Assembly (NCBI GenBank): GCA_004292675.1
Contig: RDXO01000021.1
Coordinates: 1 to 64,000 of the forward strand
Length of the DNA: 64,000 bases
From: Alphaproteobacteria bacterium
Lineage (GTDB): Bacteria > Pseudomonadota > Alphaproteobacteria > Rickettsiales > UBA998
Direction of reading: 5' to 3'
The notes beneath the pieces are model-generated. The model was not told the DNA's origin. It was given only the letters and a program-made list of their open reading frames with translations, and did no database searches. Numbering within the stretch: the first letter of the stretch is position 1; each line of letters begins with the position of its first letter. Made by a program: the position numbers and the translations under genes. Below are positions 1-8,836 of the stretch, piece after piece.

Positions 1-123
1 CTGTATCTGTGCCATAGCCCTTCTCCTTTAGCCAGTTGATTACATTCTGCCACATTATGGCATCTGATGCAACCCAACCTGACGGGGATGGACATATAGT
101 TGATAAAGTTCAGATTTCATCAT
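1..123 (-). other. possible 5' end of a gene leaving the left edge, frame-shifted
   Basis: On the minus strand an ATGATG at 118-123 opens a frame reading MMKSELYQLYVHPRQ that stops at 55-57. A second frame, open from about 95 to the window edge, reads WVASDAIMWQNVINWLKEKG and looks more protein-like. Joining them near the CCCC run at about 83-88 would give one continuous protein, so this could be a gene with a one-base frameshift or a chance arrangement. It would be divergent from the flavoprotein gene at 228. No function can be given. Confidence 0.25.
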
Positions 124-227
124 AACACCATCAAAGAAAAAATGCAACAAAAATAAATTTCTTGCGATTTTAGCTGTCTATGCGTACAACAAACATATGA
201 AGATAAAAATGGTCAATGAGGAATAAT

Positions 228-1250
228 ATGCATCAAAATAATGCACACCACACAACCGATGTTGTGATTATAGGGGCGGGGCCCGTAGGGTTATTCGCTA
301 TTTTTCAATGTGGTATGCTAAAAATGCGTTGCCATGTGATTGATAGCTTGCCTGAGATAGGTGGACAGTGCAGCGCGTTGTATCCTGAAAAACCTATTTA
401 TGATATTCCTGCCTATTCTTCTATTTCTGGCGCGGAACTCATCCAACAATTACAGAAACAAGCAGAGCCGTTTGATCCCGTCTATCATCTTGGAGAGCAG
501 GTGATGCATGTGGCGCGTCATGGGGAGGGGTGGCGCGTGACGACTTCTCATGGCACGATCATTGAGGCGCGGGTGATTATGATTGCGGGGGGATGTGGCG
601 CGTTTGGTCCTAATCGTCCACCGCTCGATGGGCTTGCTGCTTATGAGGGCAATAGTATTTTTTATCATGTGGCGCGTCAAGAGCAATTTCGGGGTAAGCG
701 TATTGTTATTGCGGGTGGGGGGGATTCTGCGGTTGATTGGGTCAATGCGCTTGCGGATGTTGCCTCAAAGATTTATGTGGTGCATCGTCGCCCTAAATTT
801 CGTGCTGCACCCCAAAGCGTGAGTCAGATACAAGCATTGGCAAAAATAGGTGATGTCGTAGAGATGGTGATTCCCTATCAGTTACATGGCTTGCATGGCT
901 GTGATGGGGTGCTGGAAGCGGTGGATGTTGCCACACTTGAAGGAGATGTACGCCGTTTGGAGGCGGATATTTTATTGCCGTTTTTTGGATTATCCATGGA
1001 ATTGGGCCCTATTGCAACATGGGGTTTGCAGTTGGATATGAGCCATATTAAAGTGCATCACGCCACGATGCACACCAACCAGCAGGGCATTTTTGCTATT
1101 GGTGATATTGCAACCTATGAAGGCAAGTTGAAACTTATTTTATGTGGTTTTTCTGAAGCAGCTATGGCAGCCCATGCAGCCTATCCATTGGTTCATCCTG
1201 ATACAGCATTGCATTTTGAATATTCCACCAGTAAGGGCGTTCCGATCTAG
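228..1250 (+). CDS. ferredoxin--NADP reductase type 2 (thioredoxin reductase-like flavoprotein)
   Basis: A two-dinucleotide-binding-domain flavoprotein of about 340 residues, the usual size for thioredoxin-reductase-like ferredoxin/flavodoxin NADP reductases. An N-terminal FAD motif (VIIGAGPVGLFA) is followed by GGQCSALYPEKPIYDIP, typical of this subfamily. A second Rossmann motif (IAGGGDSAVDW) binds NADPH. The C-terminal FAD contact is FAIGDIATYEGKLKLI. There is no CxxC redox pair, so it is not a thioredoxin reductase. It probably moves electrons between NADPH and a ferredoxin or flavodoxin in the cytoplasm. The ATG at 228 is preferred over the one at 216 because GAGGA at 218-222 is a well-spaced ribosome binding site for it. 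The 3' end overlaps the convergent histidine kinase by four bases. Confidence 0.85.
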   Translation: MHQNNAHHTTDVVIIGAGPVGLFAIFQCGMLKMRCHVIDSLPEIGGQCSALYPEKPIYDIPAYSSISGAELIQQLQKQAEPFDPVYHLGEQVMHVARHGEGWRVTTSHGTIIEARVIMIAGGCGAFGPNRPPLDGLAAYEGNSIFYHVARQEQFRGKRIVIAGGGDSAVDWVNALADVASKIYVVHRRPKFRAAPQSVSQIQALAKIGDVVEMVIPYQLHGLHGCDGVLEAVDVATLEGDVRRLEADILLPFFGLSMELGPIATWGLQLDMSHIKVHHATMHTNQQGIFAIGDIATYEGKLKLILCGFSEAAMAAHAAYPLVHPDTALHFEYSTSKGVPI

Positions 1251-2749
1251 GTGCGTACATTAGTACGTTCAAGACGCATCGGCAGATCAAGTGTGATGGT
1301 TGTACCAACGCCCACTTGGCTTTCGATGGTAAATGATCCTCCGAGCAATTCCACGAGCTTTTTGGAAAGTGGCAAACCAAGCCCTGTGCCATCATAACGG
1401 CGTGATAATTCACTATCCACTTGTCCAAAGGGTGCCATTACCTTGGAAATATCCTTCGGGGCAATACCAATACCGGTATCGCTAATCACAAACATGGCAC
1501 GGTTACGAGCTTGATCATGCCATGCCGTGACTTTCACTTGCCCACCTTGAGGGGTAAATTTTACGGAATTGGAGAGTAGATTAAGCAAAACTTGCTTGAG
1601 TTTTTTTGCATCGCTATGGATGATAAAAGCCTGTTTGGGGAGTTCTTCAAGCAAGGTCACTTGCGCCTCATCCGCACGTGGAATCATTAAGCGGATGCTG
1701 TTTTTTACCATTTTTGTGGCATCCAGTTCAATCAAATCAACCTCAAGTTTCCCTGCTTCGGCTTTAGAGAATTCTAAAATATCGTTGATAAGGCTCAAAA
1801 GATGTTTTCCTGAAGAATTAATGTCACGGATATATTCACGATGTACCATTTCTAATTTATCGTGTAGTTCACTGCCTAAAATCTCAGAAAAGCCAATAAT
1901 AGCATTGAGTGGTGTACGTAATTCATGAGAGATATTGGCAAGAAACATGGATTTATCCCTATTTTCTGATTCTGCAGCGGCAGCGGTGGCGGTTAATTCT
2001 AAGTTGAGTTCGTGTTGTTTGGCTATGATGGCTTCTGCACGGCGAGAGAAAAAGATAAGAAACCCTAAAATAAGTAGGAATACCGCAATAATGCCAAACA
2101 TGGCAATATATTGTAAGCTAATGGATCGTTGCCATGGTTCGGTGATGTCATAATCTATACGCATGACGGTATCTACGGGGTGCGTATTATTCTCATCAAA
2201 CATGCGATCATCGGTATGTGCCATAATCGGTTCAAAGCTGGATAATAAAGTTCCCGTGACGCGTTGATATTGCGGATTGAAAAAGACAACATTTTCCCGA
2301 ATATCCATACCCATCTTGCCGTTCGATGCTTGCTGAAAAGCGGGATAGTCAGTTTCAAGAGGTTTGCGTGTTTTTTGTTTCGCGTCATTGGTGGATAAAA
2401 TAAACGCACCATCACGCAAATAGAGTCGCACCTCATTGACAGGCATCTGTGCAAAATAAGCAACCGTATCACGGCGGAATCGCTGAAACTCACGGTAGCG
2501 TTCCCATTTTTGCGGTGGTATGCGCGACAAACGCACCAAGGTGCGATGGTGCTTTGTCCACACAGCATTGACATAGCCTTGCCCAAGCGATGATGAGTTG
2601 ATGGCGATCATATCACGTATATTATTGGTTGCTGTGTGACTATAATAGACTCCAATAAAATAGGCGCATCCGATGATGAACAGTAAACTAATCATGGAAA
2701 ATACACGGATATAACCGAACATGAATAAAAAAACCTCTGTGGTGTCCAC
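1247..2749 (-). CDS. membrane-bound sensor histidine kinase
   Basis: A 500-residue kinase. A first membrane helix lies at about residues 13-35, a periplasmic sensor region at 36-210, and a second helix at about 213-235. A short coiled linker leads to a HisKA domain with the phospho-acceptor motif FLANISHELRTPLNAIIGF. A HATPase_c domain follows, with N-box NLLSNSVKFTPQGG, G1 box SDTGIGIAP and G2 box DGTGLGLPLSKKLVE. There is no receiver domain and no neighbouring response regulator, so it is an orphan kinase and its partner must be elsewhere. The signal sensed is unknown; the periplasmic region matches no family I can name. It is transcribed divergently from rpmH with about 150 bases between them. 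Confidence 0.85.
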   Translation of the reverse strand: MDTTEVFLFMFGYIRVFSMISLLFIIGCAYFIGVYYSHTATNNIRDMIAINSSSLGQGYVNAVWTKHHRTLVRLSRIPPQKWERYREFQRFRRDTVAYFAQMPVNEVRLYLRDGAFILSTNDAKQKTRKPLETDYPAFQQASNGKMGMDIRENVVFFNPQYQRVTGTLLSSFEPIMAHTDDRMFDENNTHPVDTVMRIDYDITEPWQRSISLQYIAMFGIIAVFLLILGFLIFFSRRAEAIIAKQHELNLELTATAAAAESENRDKSMFLANISHELRTPLNAIIGFSEILGSELHDKLEMVHREYIRDINSSGKHLLSLINDILEFSKAEAGKLEVDLIELDATKMVKNSIRLMIPRADEAQVTLLEELPKQAFIIHSDAKKLKQVLLNLLSNSVKFTPQGGQVKVTAWHDQARNRAMFVISDTGIGIAPKDISKVMAPFGQVDSELSRRYDGTGLGLPLSKKLVELLGGSFTIESQVGVGTTITLDLPMRLERTNVRT

Positions 2750-2831
2750 ATTAAAAGATGCGATGCATCTTGCTGTGAGATAGTTATAGAATAAAATTTA
2801 TCAAAAAATGGTTAAATGGTACGTTTTATCA

Positions 2832-2860
2832 TTGACGCATGATGGGAAAATTGTTTATAA
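2832..2860 (+). promoter_or_regulatory. sigma-70-type promoter for rpmH-rnpA-yidD
   Basis: TTGACG at 2832-2837 and TTATAA at 2855-2860 are separated by exactly 17 bases, about 40 bases before the rpmH start. This is the clearest promoter match in the rpmH/histidine kinase intergenic region. Confidence 0.6.
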
Positions 2861-2899
2861 GGAATGCTTATTTATAGAATATCCCGATGGAGTAGTATA

Positions 2900-3034
2900 G
2901 TGAAACGTACTTATCAACCAAGTAAACTTGTACGTAAACGTAGGCATGGATTCCGTGCGCGCATGGCAACACGCGGTGGTCGTGCTGTATTAGCATTGCG
3001 TCGTGCGAAAGGTCGCATCCGTTTAAGCGCGTAG
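2900..3034 (+). CDS. rpmH: 50S ribosomal protein L34
   Basis: A 44-codon frame beginning with GTG and reading [20 protein letters not shown], then [18 protein letters not shown] and ending RLSA. This is the complete, very basic L34 sequence at its normal length, so GTG is the initiator. L34 is a late-assembling protein of the large ribosomal subunit. The gene sits 47 bases before rnpA, the near-universal rpmH-rnpA arrangement, and shares its promoter with it. Confidence 0.97.
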   Translation: MKRTYQPSKLVRKRRHGFRARMATRGGRAVLALRRAKGRIRLSA

Positions 3035-3081
3035 TTATTGCTGTGCGTGCAAAAAGGATGCGTGGATCATCGTAATCTATT

Positions 3082-3513
3082 ATGTCTATGGCTCTTCCTT
3101 TTTATACGCTTACTAAGCGATCCCAATTTGTTGCGTTACGCGATGCTGAGCAGAAATATGTGACACCAAGTTGTGTTATCCAATATCTGCATCCCGCTTC
3201 ATTGCCTCAACATGCTCGCTATTCTCAGCCAATGCCCTCATTTTTTTTTGCTGTGGGTTATACTGTTACTAAAAAATGTGGTAATGCCGTCATTCGTAAT
3301 CGTATGAAACGACGTTTGCGTGCTGTGGTGCGTGAAGTGATGAAAGAGTATGGTGTGCAGCATTTTCCGCAAGGATGCATCTGTGTTGTGATTGCACGGC
3401 ATAGCCTGAATGAGTATAACCATCCGACATTGCTGCATCATGTACGTCGTGCTATGAAGCATATTGCCTATCAGTTTGCGCACCAAGGGCAGCATCATGT
3501 CGTTGCTTGCTAG
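3082..3513 (+). CDS. rnpA: ribonuclease P protein component
   Basis: A 143-residue basic protein that supports the catalytic RNase P RNA in removing 5' leaders from pre-tRNAs. The family signature is seen as [17 protein letters not shown] (the RNR motif), following a hydrophobic strand [12 protein letters not shown]. The N-terminus [13 protein letters not shown] is also typical. Its length is slightly above the usual 115-130 because of about 20 extra residues around position 30. It lies downstream of rpmH and overlaps yidD by 17 bases. yidC, which usually follows, is not in the next position here. Confidence 0.93.
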   Translation: MSMALPFYTLTKRSQFVALRDAEQKYVTPSCVIQYLHPASLPQHARYSQPMPSFFFAVGYTVTKKCGNAVIRNRMKRRLRAVVREVMKEYGVQHFPQGCICVVIARHSLNEYNHPTLLHHVRRAMKHIAYQFAHQGQHHVVAC

Positions 3514-3748
3514 ATGTATGTATGTTGTGCTTTCGGGCGTGATATTTTTTTATCAAATCGTGCTTTCTCCATGGAAAGCATCGCCCTCATGCCGTTATTA
3601 TCCCACTTGTTCTGATTATGCACGTGAGGCATTGCGCACGCATGGCATTATCAAAGGGGGGTATTTGGCGTGCAAACGCATGATGCGATGCCACCCATGG
3701 GGGAATGCAGGGATAGACCCCGTGCCACCAAAAGAACATCGTGAATAA
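3497..3748 (+). CDS. yidD: membrane protein insertion efficiency factor YidD
   Basis: An 83-residue protein of the YidD family with the invariant cysteine-rich core [16 protein letters not shown] and the terminal [12 protein letters not shown] motif. An N-terminal amphipathic or membrane-associated helix ([19 protein letters not shown]) is present. Members assist YidC-dependent insertion of inner-membrane proteins. The ATG at 3497 is chosen because the sequence begins [11 protein letters not shown] there as in the family; the frame is open upstream inside rnpA. Translation is probably coupled to rnpA. Confidence 0.9.
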   Translation: MSLLARCMYVVLSGVIFFYQIVLSPWKASPSCRYYPTCSDYAREALRTHGIIKGGYLACKRMMRCHPWGNAGIDPVPPKEHRE

Positions 3749-3761
3749 TCTGAGACCGATC

Positions 3762-3798
3762 CGTCATGCCTGCATAGGCAGGCATCCAGAACAACGGA
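3762..3798. repeat. GTCAT-TCC/GCC-type palindromic repeat, short copy
   Basis: Contains GTCATGCCTGCATAGGCAGG, a short hairpin, followed by CATCCAGAACAA. Related copies occur at 25782-25854, 34621-34694 and 45129-45157. Here it sits between yidD and a convergent gene and may act as a weak terminator. Confidence 0.7.
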
Positions 3799-3808
3799 TT
3801 CTTCTATT

Positions 3809-4318
3809 CTAACTAATCGATGGACCTTTTTTAGGTGCAGCACCTGTGGGGACTTGCGGTAGCGTTTGAGTGGGGGTGATTAAATCATCCCTAATATCTC
3901 CGAGATCTTGCCCCAAGCCTTTCGCGGTTTCAATAACGCCACGACCAGCCCCGACAGCACCGCCCGCAACTGCTCCAGTAACGCCACCAACTCCAGCCAT
4001 TTGTACGGCTTCGGTGAATACCGTGCCGATAACATCGACCTTTTTTCCCGCTTCCGTATCTTGATATGCTTGAACGCCACCTTTGATCAAACCACCAAGA
4101 AAACCCCATTTCATCCCCGTTGTTCCCCAACCAAAAGCATGAGATATTGAGTCCAATGCACCGACACCCACATTGCGCACCGCATTCAGAGGTACGTCAA
4201 TCAGATTGCCTGAAAATTTCAGCAAATCGCCTACCACAGGAATTTTTCCAGCCAAGTTAAAAAGCCCACCAACAAGAGGGATATATCCAAAAACGGGAAC
4301 TTTATCGTCATTTGCCAT
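3809..4318 (-). CDS. glycine-rich membrane-active protein of unknown function
   Basis: A 169-residue protein with no signal peptide. It alternates hydrophobic glycine-rich stretches (VFGYIPLVGGLFNLAGKIPVV near the start; GVGGVTGAVAGGAVGAGRGV near residues 110-130) with short polar spacers. The GxxxG spacing suggests tightly packed helices, as in pore-forming peptides or glycine-zipper proteins. I recognise no family. The tail from about residue 150 is proline/threonine-rich and ends KKGPSIS. It stands alone between a repeat and trmJ. It shares style, but not obvious sequence, with the small glycine-rich proteins at 7.6-8.4 kb and 54-56.7 kb. Confidence 0.6.
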   Translation of the reverse strand: MANDDKVPVFGYIPLVGGLFNLAGKIPVVGDLLKFSGNLIDVPLNAVRNVGVGALDSISHAFGWGTTGMKWGFLGGLIKGGVQAYQDTEAGKKVDVIGTVFTEAVQMAGVGGVTGAVAGGAVGAGRGVIETAKGLGQDLGDIRDDLITPTQTLPQVPTGAAPKKGPSIS

Positions 4319-4418
4319 AGATAATTACTCAGAACCTTTAGGAGTTTTACTAAGATGATAGTTATAGTATAGCATAGAATCGATGACATTTTTATGACAA
4401 AAGATCATCTTTTTTGAA

Positions 4419-5156
4419 TTAGCGTGTTTTATGTAGATGATGTGCTATGGTGCGCATCATGCCATGCAGCATCTGCACTTCATAGGATTGCAGGTGGCAT
4501 TGCCCGAGCAGTAAACGCATATGTTGTTGGGCAGAATGCCGTTTTTCGGGGTGCGATGCACCATAACCCACCTGATCCAATAATGACCACCATACATCAT
4601 AGAGCGCGCTACGTTCATCGAGCGTGGCATGAATAGTGGGGCGTGCTACAGCAGGAGAAGGGAGATTCGATGCTTGGTGCATCTGAAACCATGTATAAGC
4701 GACAATCACCACACTTTGCGCAAGGTTTAAGGAGGTATTACGCGCATCTGTGGGAATGGTAATCAGTGCGGAGCAATGGGTGAGATCATCATTGCTGAGT
4801 CCGTGATTTTCTGGTCCAAAAATCACTGCCGATCGTAACGACGCGTCATGCGCCCACCACGCTGGCATAGAGGGTACATCATGATGGGGGAGGGCTAAAT
4901 CACGCCGTTGTGCTGATGCGCCATAGGCATAATGGATGCCATGCAAGGCGTGATTGATCGTATCCACCACATGCGCGCGTTCGATAATTTCCTTGGCATG
5001 GGCAGACATTTCATAGGCCTTAGCGTTGGGCCATCCATCACGCGGGGCTACTAGCCATAAATCCGATAGTCCGAAATTCATCATAGCACGAGCGGTTGCG
5101 CCTATATTTTCCCCCATTTGCGGACGCACCAAAATAATGCGGGGCGGGTGCTGCAT
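4419..5156 (-). CDS. trmJ: tRNA (cytidine/uridine-2'-O-)-methyltransferase TrmJ
   Basis: A SPOUT-class RNA methyltransferase of about 245 residues. The three knot motifs are visible: RPQMGENIGATARAMMNFG at the N-terminus, AVIFGPENHGLSNDDL in the middle and ITIPTDARNTSLNLAQSV. These match the TrmJ group, which methylates the ribose at position 32 of tRNA using S-adenosylmethionine. The C-terminal 80 residues are a helical extension as in TrmJ. A GTG 12 bases upstream overlaps ftsK, but the ATG at 5156 starts at MQHPPRIILVRPQ, the conserved first strand, and lies one base past the ftsK stop, so the pair is probably co-transcribed. Confidence 0.88.
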   Translation of the reverse strand: MQHPPRIILVRPQMGENIGATARAMMNFGLSDLWLVAPRDGWPNAKAYEMSAHAKEIIERAHVVDTINHALHGIHYAYGASAQRRDLALPHHDVPSMPAWWAHDASLRSAVIFGPENHGLSNDDLTHCSALITIPTDARNTSLNLAQSVVIVAYTWFQMHQASNLPSPAVARPTIHATLDERSALYDVWWSLLDQVGYGASHPEKRHSAQQHMRLLLGQCHLQSYEVQMLHGMMRTIAHHLHKTR

Positions 5157-5157
5157 C

Positions 5158-7506
5158 TTAATAATCACGCGCTTCGGGAACTAAAACTTCGCGTTTACCC
5201 ACATGATTCGCACTGCTTACCACGCCCTCACGTTCCATTTTTTCAATGAGCGAGGCGGCGCGGTTATAGCCAATTTTTAAGCAACGCTGTATGTAGCTGG
5301 TGGATGCCTTGCGATCACGTGCGACAATCGCGACAGCGCGATCATATAAGGCGCGATCCTCCTCGCTTTCTTCTGAATCATCATAACCTGATTCATCGCT
5401 GCTTTCGTCATAGGTGACATCTTCAACATATTCAGGAGGTGCTTGTTTTTTGAGGTGCGTGACAATTTCTTCCACTTCATGATCGCTAATGAATGGACCA
5501 TGCACACGTGATATTCTGCCACCTCCAGCCATATAGAGCATGTCACCCTGCCCAAGTAATTGCTCCGCTCCTTGTTCACCAAGGATGGTACGGCTATCAA
5601 TTTTTGAAGTCACTTGAAAGCTGATGCGTGTTGGGAAGTTTGCTTTAATCACCCCCGTGATAACATCCACAGACGGACGTTGCGTCGCCATAATAATATG
5701 AATGCCCGCAGCACGCGCCATTTGTGCTAAACGTTGAATAGACCCTTCAATCTCCTTGCCTGCAACTAGCATCAAATCTGCCATTTCATCGACAACCACA
5801 ACAATAAAAGGCAAGGGTTCAAGATCGAGCTTTTGTGATTCATAGGTAGGTTGCCCTGTTTCGGAATCAAACCCTGTTTGTACCTGACGTGATAAGATTT
5901 CGCCATTTTTCTTGGCTTCAGCAACACGCTTATTATAATTTTCTACATTACGCACGCCAAGGCTTGACATCAAACGGTAGCGATTTTCCATCTCTTTGAC
6001 CGTCCATTTCAATGCAACGATCGCTTTTGCTGGTTCGGTTACTACAGGGGTGAGCAAATGTGGAATATCATTATAGACGGATAATTCCAACATTTTTGGA
6101 TCAATCATAATGAAACGGCACGTATCAGGCGTATGATGATAGAGCAAGGACGTAATCATGGTGTTGATTGCCACTGATTTTCCCGACCCCGTTGTTCCTG
6201 CCACGAGCAAATGCGGCATTTTGGCTAAATCGACGACAATAGGTTCACCGCCAATGTTTTTTCCCAGAGCCATAGGTAATTTACTTTTAGAATCAGCGAA
6301 ACTTTCATGTTCTAAAATTTCACGCATATAGACGGTTTGACGGTTGCTGTTGGGCAATTCAATGCCGAGCGCATTACGCCCCGGAATGACCGCAATACGC
6401 GCCGATATGGCACTCATCGAACGTGCAATATCATCTGCTAAGCCAATAACACGCGAGGATTTTGTCCCCGGTGATGGTTCAAGTTCATAAAGGGTGACGA
6501 CAGGACCAGGACGGATGTTAATAATCTCTCCCTTGACACCAAAATCATGCAATACGGCTTCCAGCATCGTGGCATTTTGCGTAAGCGCGCTTTCATTGAG
6601 TGTGACCATCTTATTACGAGGCACATCCGATAAAAGAGAGAGAGAAGGGAGTTCAAACGCTCCATTTTTATTACGCAATTCAAGTGATTGCTGTTTTGGG
6701 GTGTTTTTTTGATCCTTCCCCACTGTGACTTTACGCTCTGTATGTTGCACTCGTGAGGTATATTCTGTTTCAGAACTCTGATCACGTTCTGAGGCACTTT
6801 CAGTACTTTGACGAAGCGTGCGCGTTTTTTTATTAAGTGTTTTTTCTTCAATGGGTTGAACGGAAGATTGACGATTGCCGTGCAACGCTTGATCGTCTTT
6901 GATGAGGCGATCATAAAAATGGCATAGAATCGACCAAAGATATGATCCACTTAATGTTACGCCACCGCCCATTTTTTGCCATTCTTGCCGTTTCAACGCC
7001 ATACTATAAATCACGCCCACGCCACATAGGAGGATGAATAAGAGTGACGCGACTATGCTTGGCATGATGGAGGTTGAGAGACGCATCATCACCCGCCCCA
7101 TATTACCCCCCATGCCTGAGCCTATGGGCCATGCCTGAAATGGGGGTAAAAAGGCGCATATGGCAGCACTTGCAACCAATACAAGCAATAATCCGCAAAA
7201 ACGATAGCGAAAATAGGATATTTTTCGATCTACATGCAAACGCCATCCCCATGCACCAAGCGTAATGGGCAGGGACGCTGCTCCTAATCCAAAAAGCTGC
7301 AACAGCAAATCCGCCACCCATGCGCCCGTCATGCCCATCCAATTATGCGGAGGCATGGTAGAGGTGCGGTTTAAGGAAGGATCGCCACTATGATAGCTTG
7401 TAAGTGCTACAATAAGCCATAATGCCATAAGGCATAAGATAATGCCCAGCGGCCTAAGAGAAGAACGCTTTACATAGGATGCCATAGGTAGAGAAAGACC
7501 AGTCAT
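5158..7506 (-). CDS. ftsK: DNA translocase FtsK
   Basis: A 782-residue FtsK/SpoIIIE ATPase that pumps chromosome ends to the septum and activates dif recombination. About four membrane helices lie within the first 170 residues, followed by a charged low-complexity linker (about 205-285). The motor has Walker A LVAGTTGSGKSVAINTMI, Walker B FIVVVVDEMADLM and the ATQRPSVDVITGVIKANFPT segment. The C-terminal winged-helix gamma domain (ASTSYIQRCLKIGYNRAASL) binds KOPS-type polarity sequences. A second Met seven residues in could also initiate. The linker is short compared with the E. coli protein but normal for alphaproteobacteria. Confidence 0.96.
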   Translation of the reverse strand: MTGLSLPMASYVKRSSLRPLGIILCLMALWLIVALTSYHSGDPSLNRTSTMPPHNWMGMTGAWVADLLLQLFGLGAASLPITLGAWGWRLHVDRKISYFRYRFCGLLLVLVASAAICAFLPPFQAWPIGSGMGGNMGRVMMRLSTSIMPSIVASLLFILLCGVGVIYSMALKRQEWQKMGGGVTLSGSYLWSILCHFYDRLIKDDQALHGNRQSSVQPIEEKTLNKKTRTLRQSTESASERDQSSETEYTSRVQHTERKVTVGKDQKNTPKQQSLELRNKNGAFELPSLSLLSDVPRNKMVTLNESALTQNATMLEAVLHDFGVKGEIINIRPGPVVTLYELEPSPGTKSSRVIGLADDIARSMSAISARIAVIPGRNALGIELPNSNRQTVYMREILEHESFADSKSKLPMALGKNIGGEPIVVDLAKMPHLLVAGTTGSGKSVAINTMITSLLYHHTPDTCRFIMIDPKMLELSVYNDIPHLLTPVVTEPAKAIVALKWTVKEMENRYRLMSSLGVRNVENYNKRVAEAKKNGEILSRQVQTGFDSETGQPTYESQKLDLEPLPFIVVVVDEMADLMLVAGKEIEGSIQRLAQMARAAGIHIIMATQRPSVDVITGVIKANFPTRISFQVTSKIDSRTILGEQGAEQLLGQGDMLYMAGGGRISRVHGPFISDHEVEEIVTHLKKQAPPEYVEDVTYDESSDESGYDDSEESEEDRALYDRAVAIVARDRKASTSYIQRCLKIGYNRAASLIEKMEREGVVSSANHVGKREVLVPEARDY

Positions 7507-7598
7507 AGGAAATAATGCAAAGGAATAGATAAAATATCACTAATCCTAAGCAATAGCACATCCATTGATGCAATGCTAGCAGAAAATAATGATGGTTT

Positions 7599-7985
7599 TT
7601 ATGTCACCGCTTGGGCGCGTTCTTTCATCTTTATGCGCCCTTCATGAATCACTTCAGGGGATGCATCAAGATAGGTGAGGGGAATGCCACGCTCCCTATA
7701 GGCTTGTTTGGTGCTTTCTTCCCGTAGCCTATGTAGGGCTGCAGGGATGATGGCGATAGCGCACACGACACTCGCAATCGATGCGCCCGTTTTTACCCAC
7801 GGCACGGCATTGAGCAAAGGTTCATTGAGTGGAATATGGATGGATTTCTCCGCCATGATTTTTTCCACAGGCACGCTCGCAAGCAGAGCAGAGGCAGACA
7901 TACCCAAGACGAGCGGAAGCAAAGGAATAGAAGATTCTGACTTTGTGCAAGGGGAATGATCGATTGTCTCGTTTTGTTGGTTCAT
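7599..7985 (-). CDS. small protein with two predicted membrane helices, unknown function
   Basis: A 128-residue protein. A polar N-terminus of about 22 residues is followed by a hydrophobic helix (PLLPLVLGMSASALLASVPV), a loop of about 25 residues, a second hydrophobic helix (ASIASVVCAIAIIPAAL) and a charged C-terminal tail rich in Arg, Lys and Glu. This helix-loop-helix-charged tail plan is the same as in the proteins at 54615-56692. No recognised family. It lies 85 bases downstream of the minus-strand gene at 8071-8397, separated from it by a hairpin. Confidence 0.6.
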   Translation of the reverse strand: MNQQNETIDHSPCTKSESSIPLLPLVLGMSASALLASVPVEKIMAEKSIHIPLNEPLLNAVPWVKTGASIASVVCAIAIIPAALHRLREESTKQAYRERGIPLTYLDASPEVIHEGRIKMKERAQAVT

Positions 7986-8026
7986 GGGAAAAACCTTTGT
8001 GCTATATGACGTTCTGAATGAGGGGG

Positions 8027-8062
8027 TAGGTTCTTACACATAAAAGTGCGTGTAAGAACCTA
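8027..8062. repeat. perfect 13-bp hairpin between two small membrane-protein genes
   Basis: TAGGTTCTTACAC at 8027-8039 pairs perfectly with 8050-8062 around a 10-base loop. It lies just downstream of the minus-strand gene ending at 8071. No clear T-tract follows in that direction, so it is a hairpin of uncertain role (processing, weak termination or a repeat). Confidence 0.6.
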
Positions 8063-8070
8063 CAAAGAGT

Positions 8071-8397
8071 CTACCAGCCTATTTTCTTCTCGAGCCAGCC
8101 ACAAGCCTCAGTGAGTTTGCCACCAGCGGCAAGTCCTCCGCCAACTGCCATGGTAGCAATACCTATGGGAGGCGAAATGAGTGAGATGGCAGCACCAATC
8201 TGGACTATGCCACAACCAAGCTTAAAGCCTGCTTGCCCAAGGTCGCTGTATTCGCGCATGTGAGGCTTTTGATCACAAGCTTTTTCAAAAGCTTGTAGAC
8301 CCTTTTGCACATCATCAATGCCCTTAACAGCCGCTGCAGCTTTGGCAAGGTTGGAAGCATCATCCGAAATAGACCGATGAGAGTTGTCATGTGACAT
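8071..8397 (-). CDS. small glycine-rich protein behind a microsatellite promoter
   Basis: A 108-residue protein. The N-terminal half is polar and alanine-rich (SNLAKAAAAVKGIDDVQKGL). The second half is a hydrophobic glycine-rich segment (CGIVQIGAAISLISPPIGIA followed by TMAVGGGLAAGGK) that could form a helical hairpin with a proline turn. It ends in a short amphipathic tail. It belongs to no family I recognise. Its 5' region is unusual: a TATAAA box, a 15-base palindrome and a CTAT microsatellite lie within about 105 bases of the start codon, so expression may be switchable. Confidence 0.6.
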   Translation of the reverse strand: MSHDNSHRSISDDASNLAKAAAAVKGIDDVQKGLQAFEKACDQKPHMREYSDLGQAGFKLGCGIVQIGAAISLISPPIGIATMAVGGGLAAGGKLTEACGWLEKKIGW

Positions 8398-8436
8398 GAT
8401 AAAAATGGTTTCTAACTTGTTTTTAGCACGTTAGAG

Positions 8437-8460
8437 AGACTAAATTAGTCTTTCTTTATA
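8437..8460 (-). promoter_or_regulatory. -10 box and palindromic operator of the 8071-8397 gene
   Basis: Read on the minus strand, TATAAA (8460-8455) directly abuts the CTAT/GATA tract. It is followed by AGACTAAATTAGTCT, a 15-base palindrome at 8437-8451 that would straddle the transcription start. The -35 region would fall inside the microsatellite. Confidence 0.45.
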
Positions 8461-8503
<43 letters not shown>

Positions 8504-8597
8504 ATAAAAATGTGACAATTATGTGACGATGAGGGGTGTTGGCGCTTACCATCTTTCACATTATGTAAATATTTCACGCTATGCATTCGGTCTTATG

Positions 8598-8750
8598 CTC
8601 TCCCGCTTGCGGGGGAGCTAGTGAAGCAAGGATTTCTCAAAAGAAATCCGATGCTGAACCGTGGGGGTGTATTATATTGCCCCCCACCCAATCATCTGCG
8701 GTTTTTCAATGAAAAACCTTGATTCTTGGACTCCCCCGCAGGCGTGGGAG
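8598..8750. repeat. nested palindromic element (MITE-like)
   Basis: Five consecutive hairpins fill this gene-free stretch: at 8598-8617 (GC-rich), 8629-8651 (GGATTTCTCAAAAGAAATCC), 8661-8687 (G-run against C-run), 8700-8718 (GGTTTTTCAATGAAAAACC) and 8731-8750 (GC-rich). The left half (8598-8660) and the reverse complement of the right half (8688-8750) follow the same order and partly the same sequence, so the element is a diverged large inverted repeat around the central hairpin. The rest of 8398-8836 holds no gene I can support. Confidence 0.7.
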
Positions 8751-8836
8751 TAAACCATTCATATATCATGAGGGGTGGCAAGGTGCTGGAATGATCCCGC
8801 TTGCAAATGGATGAAACTTAGCTCATAGTCCGCGCC

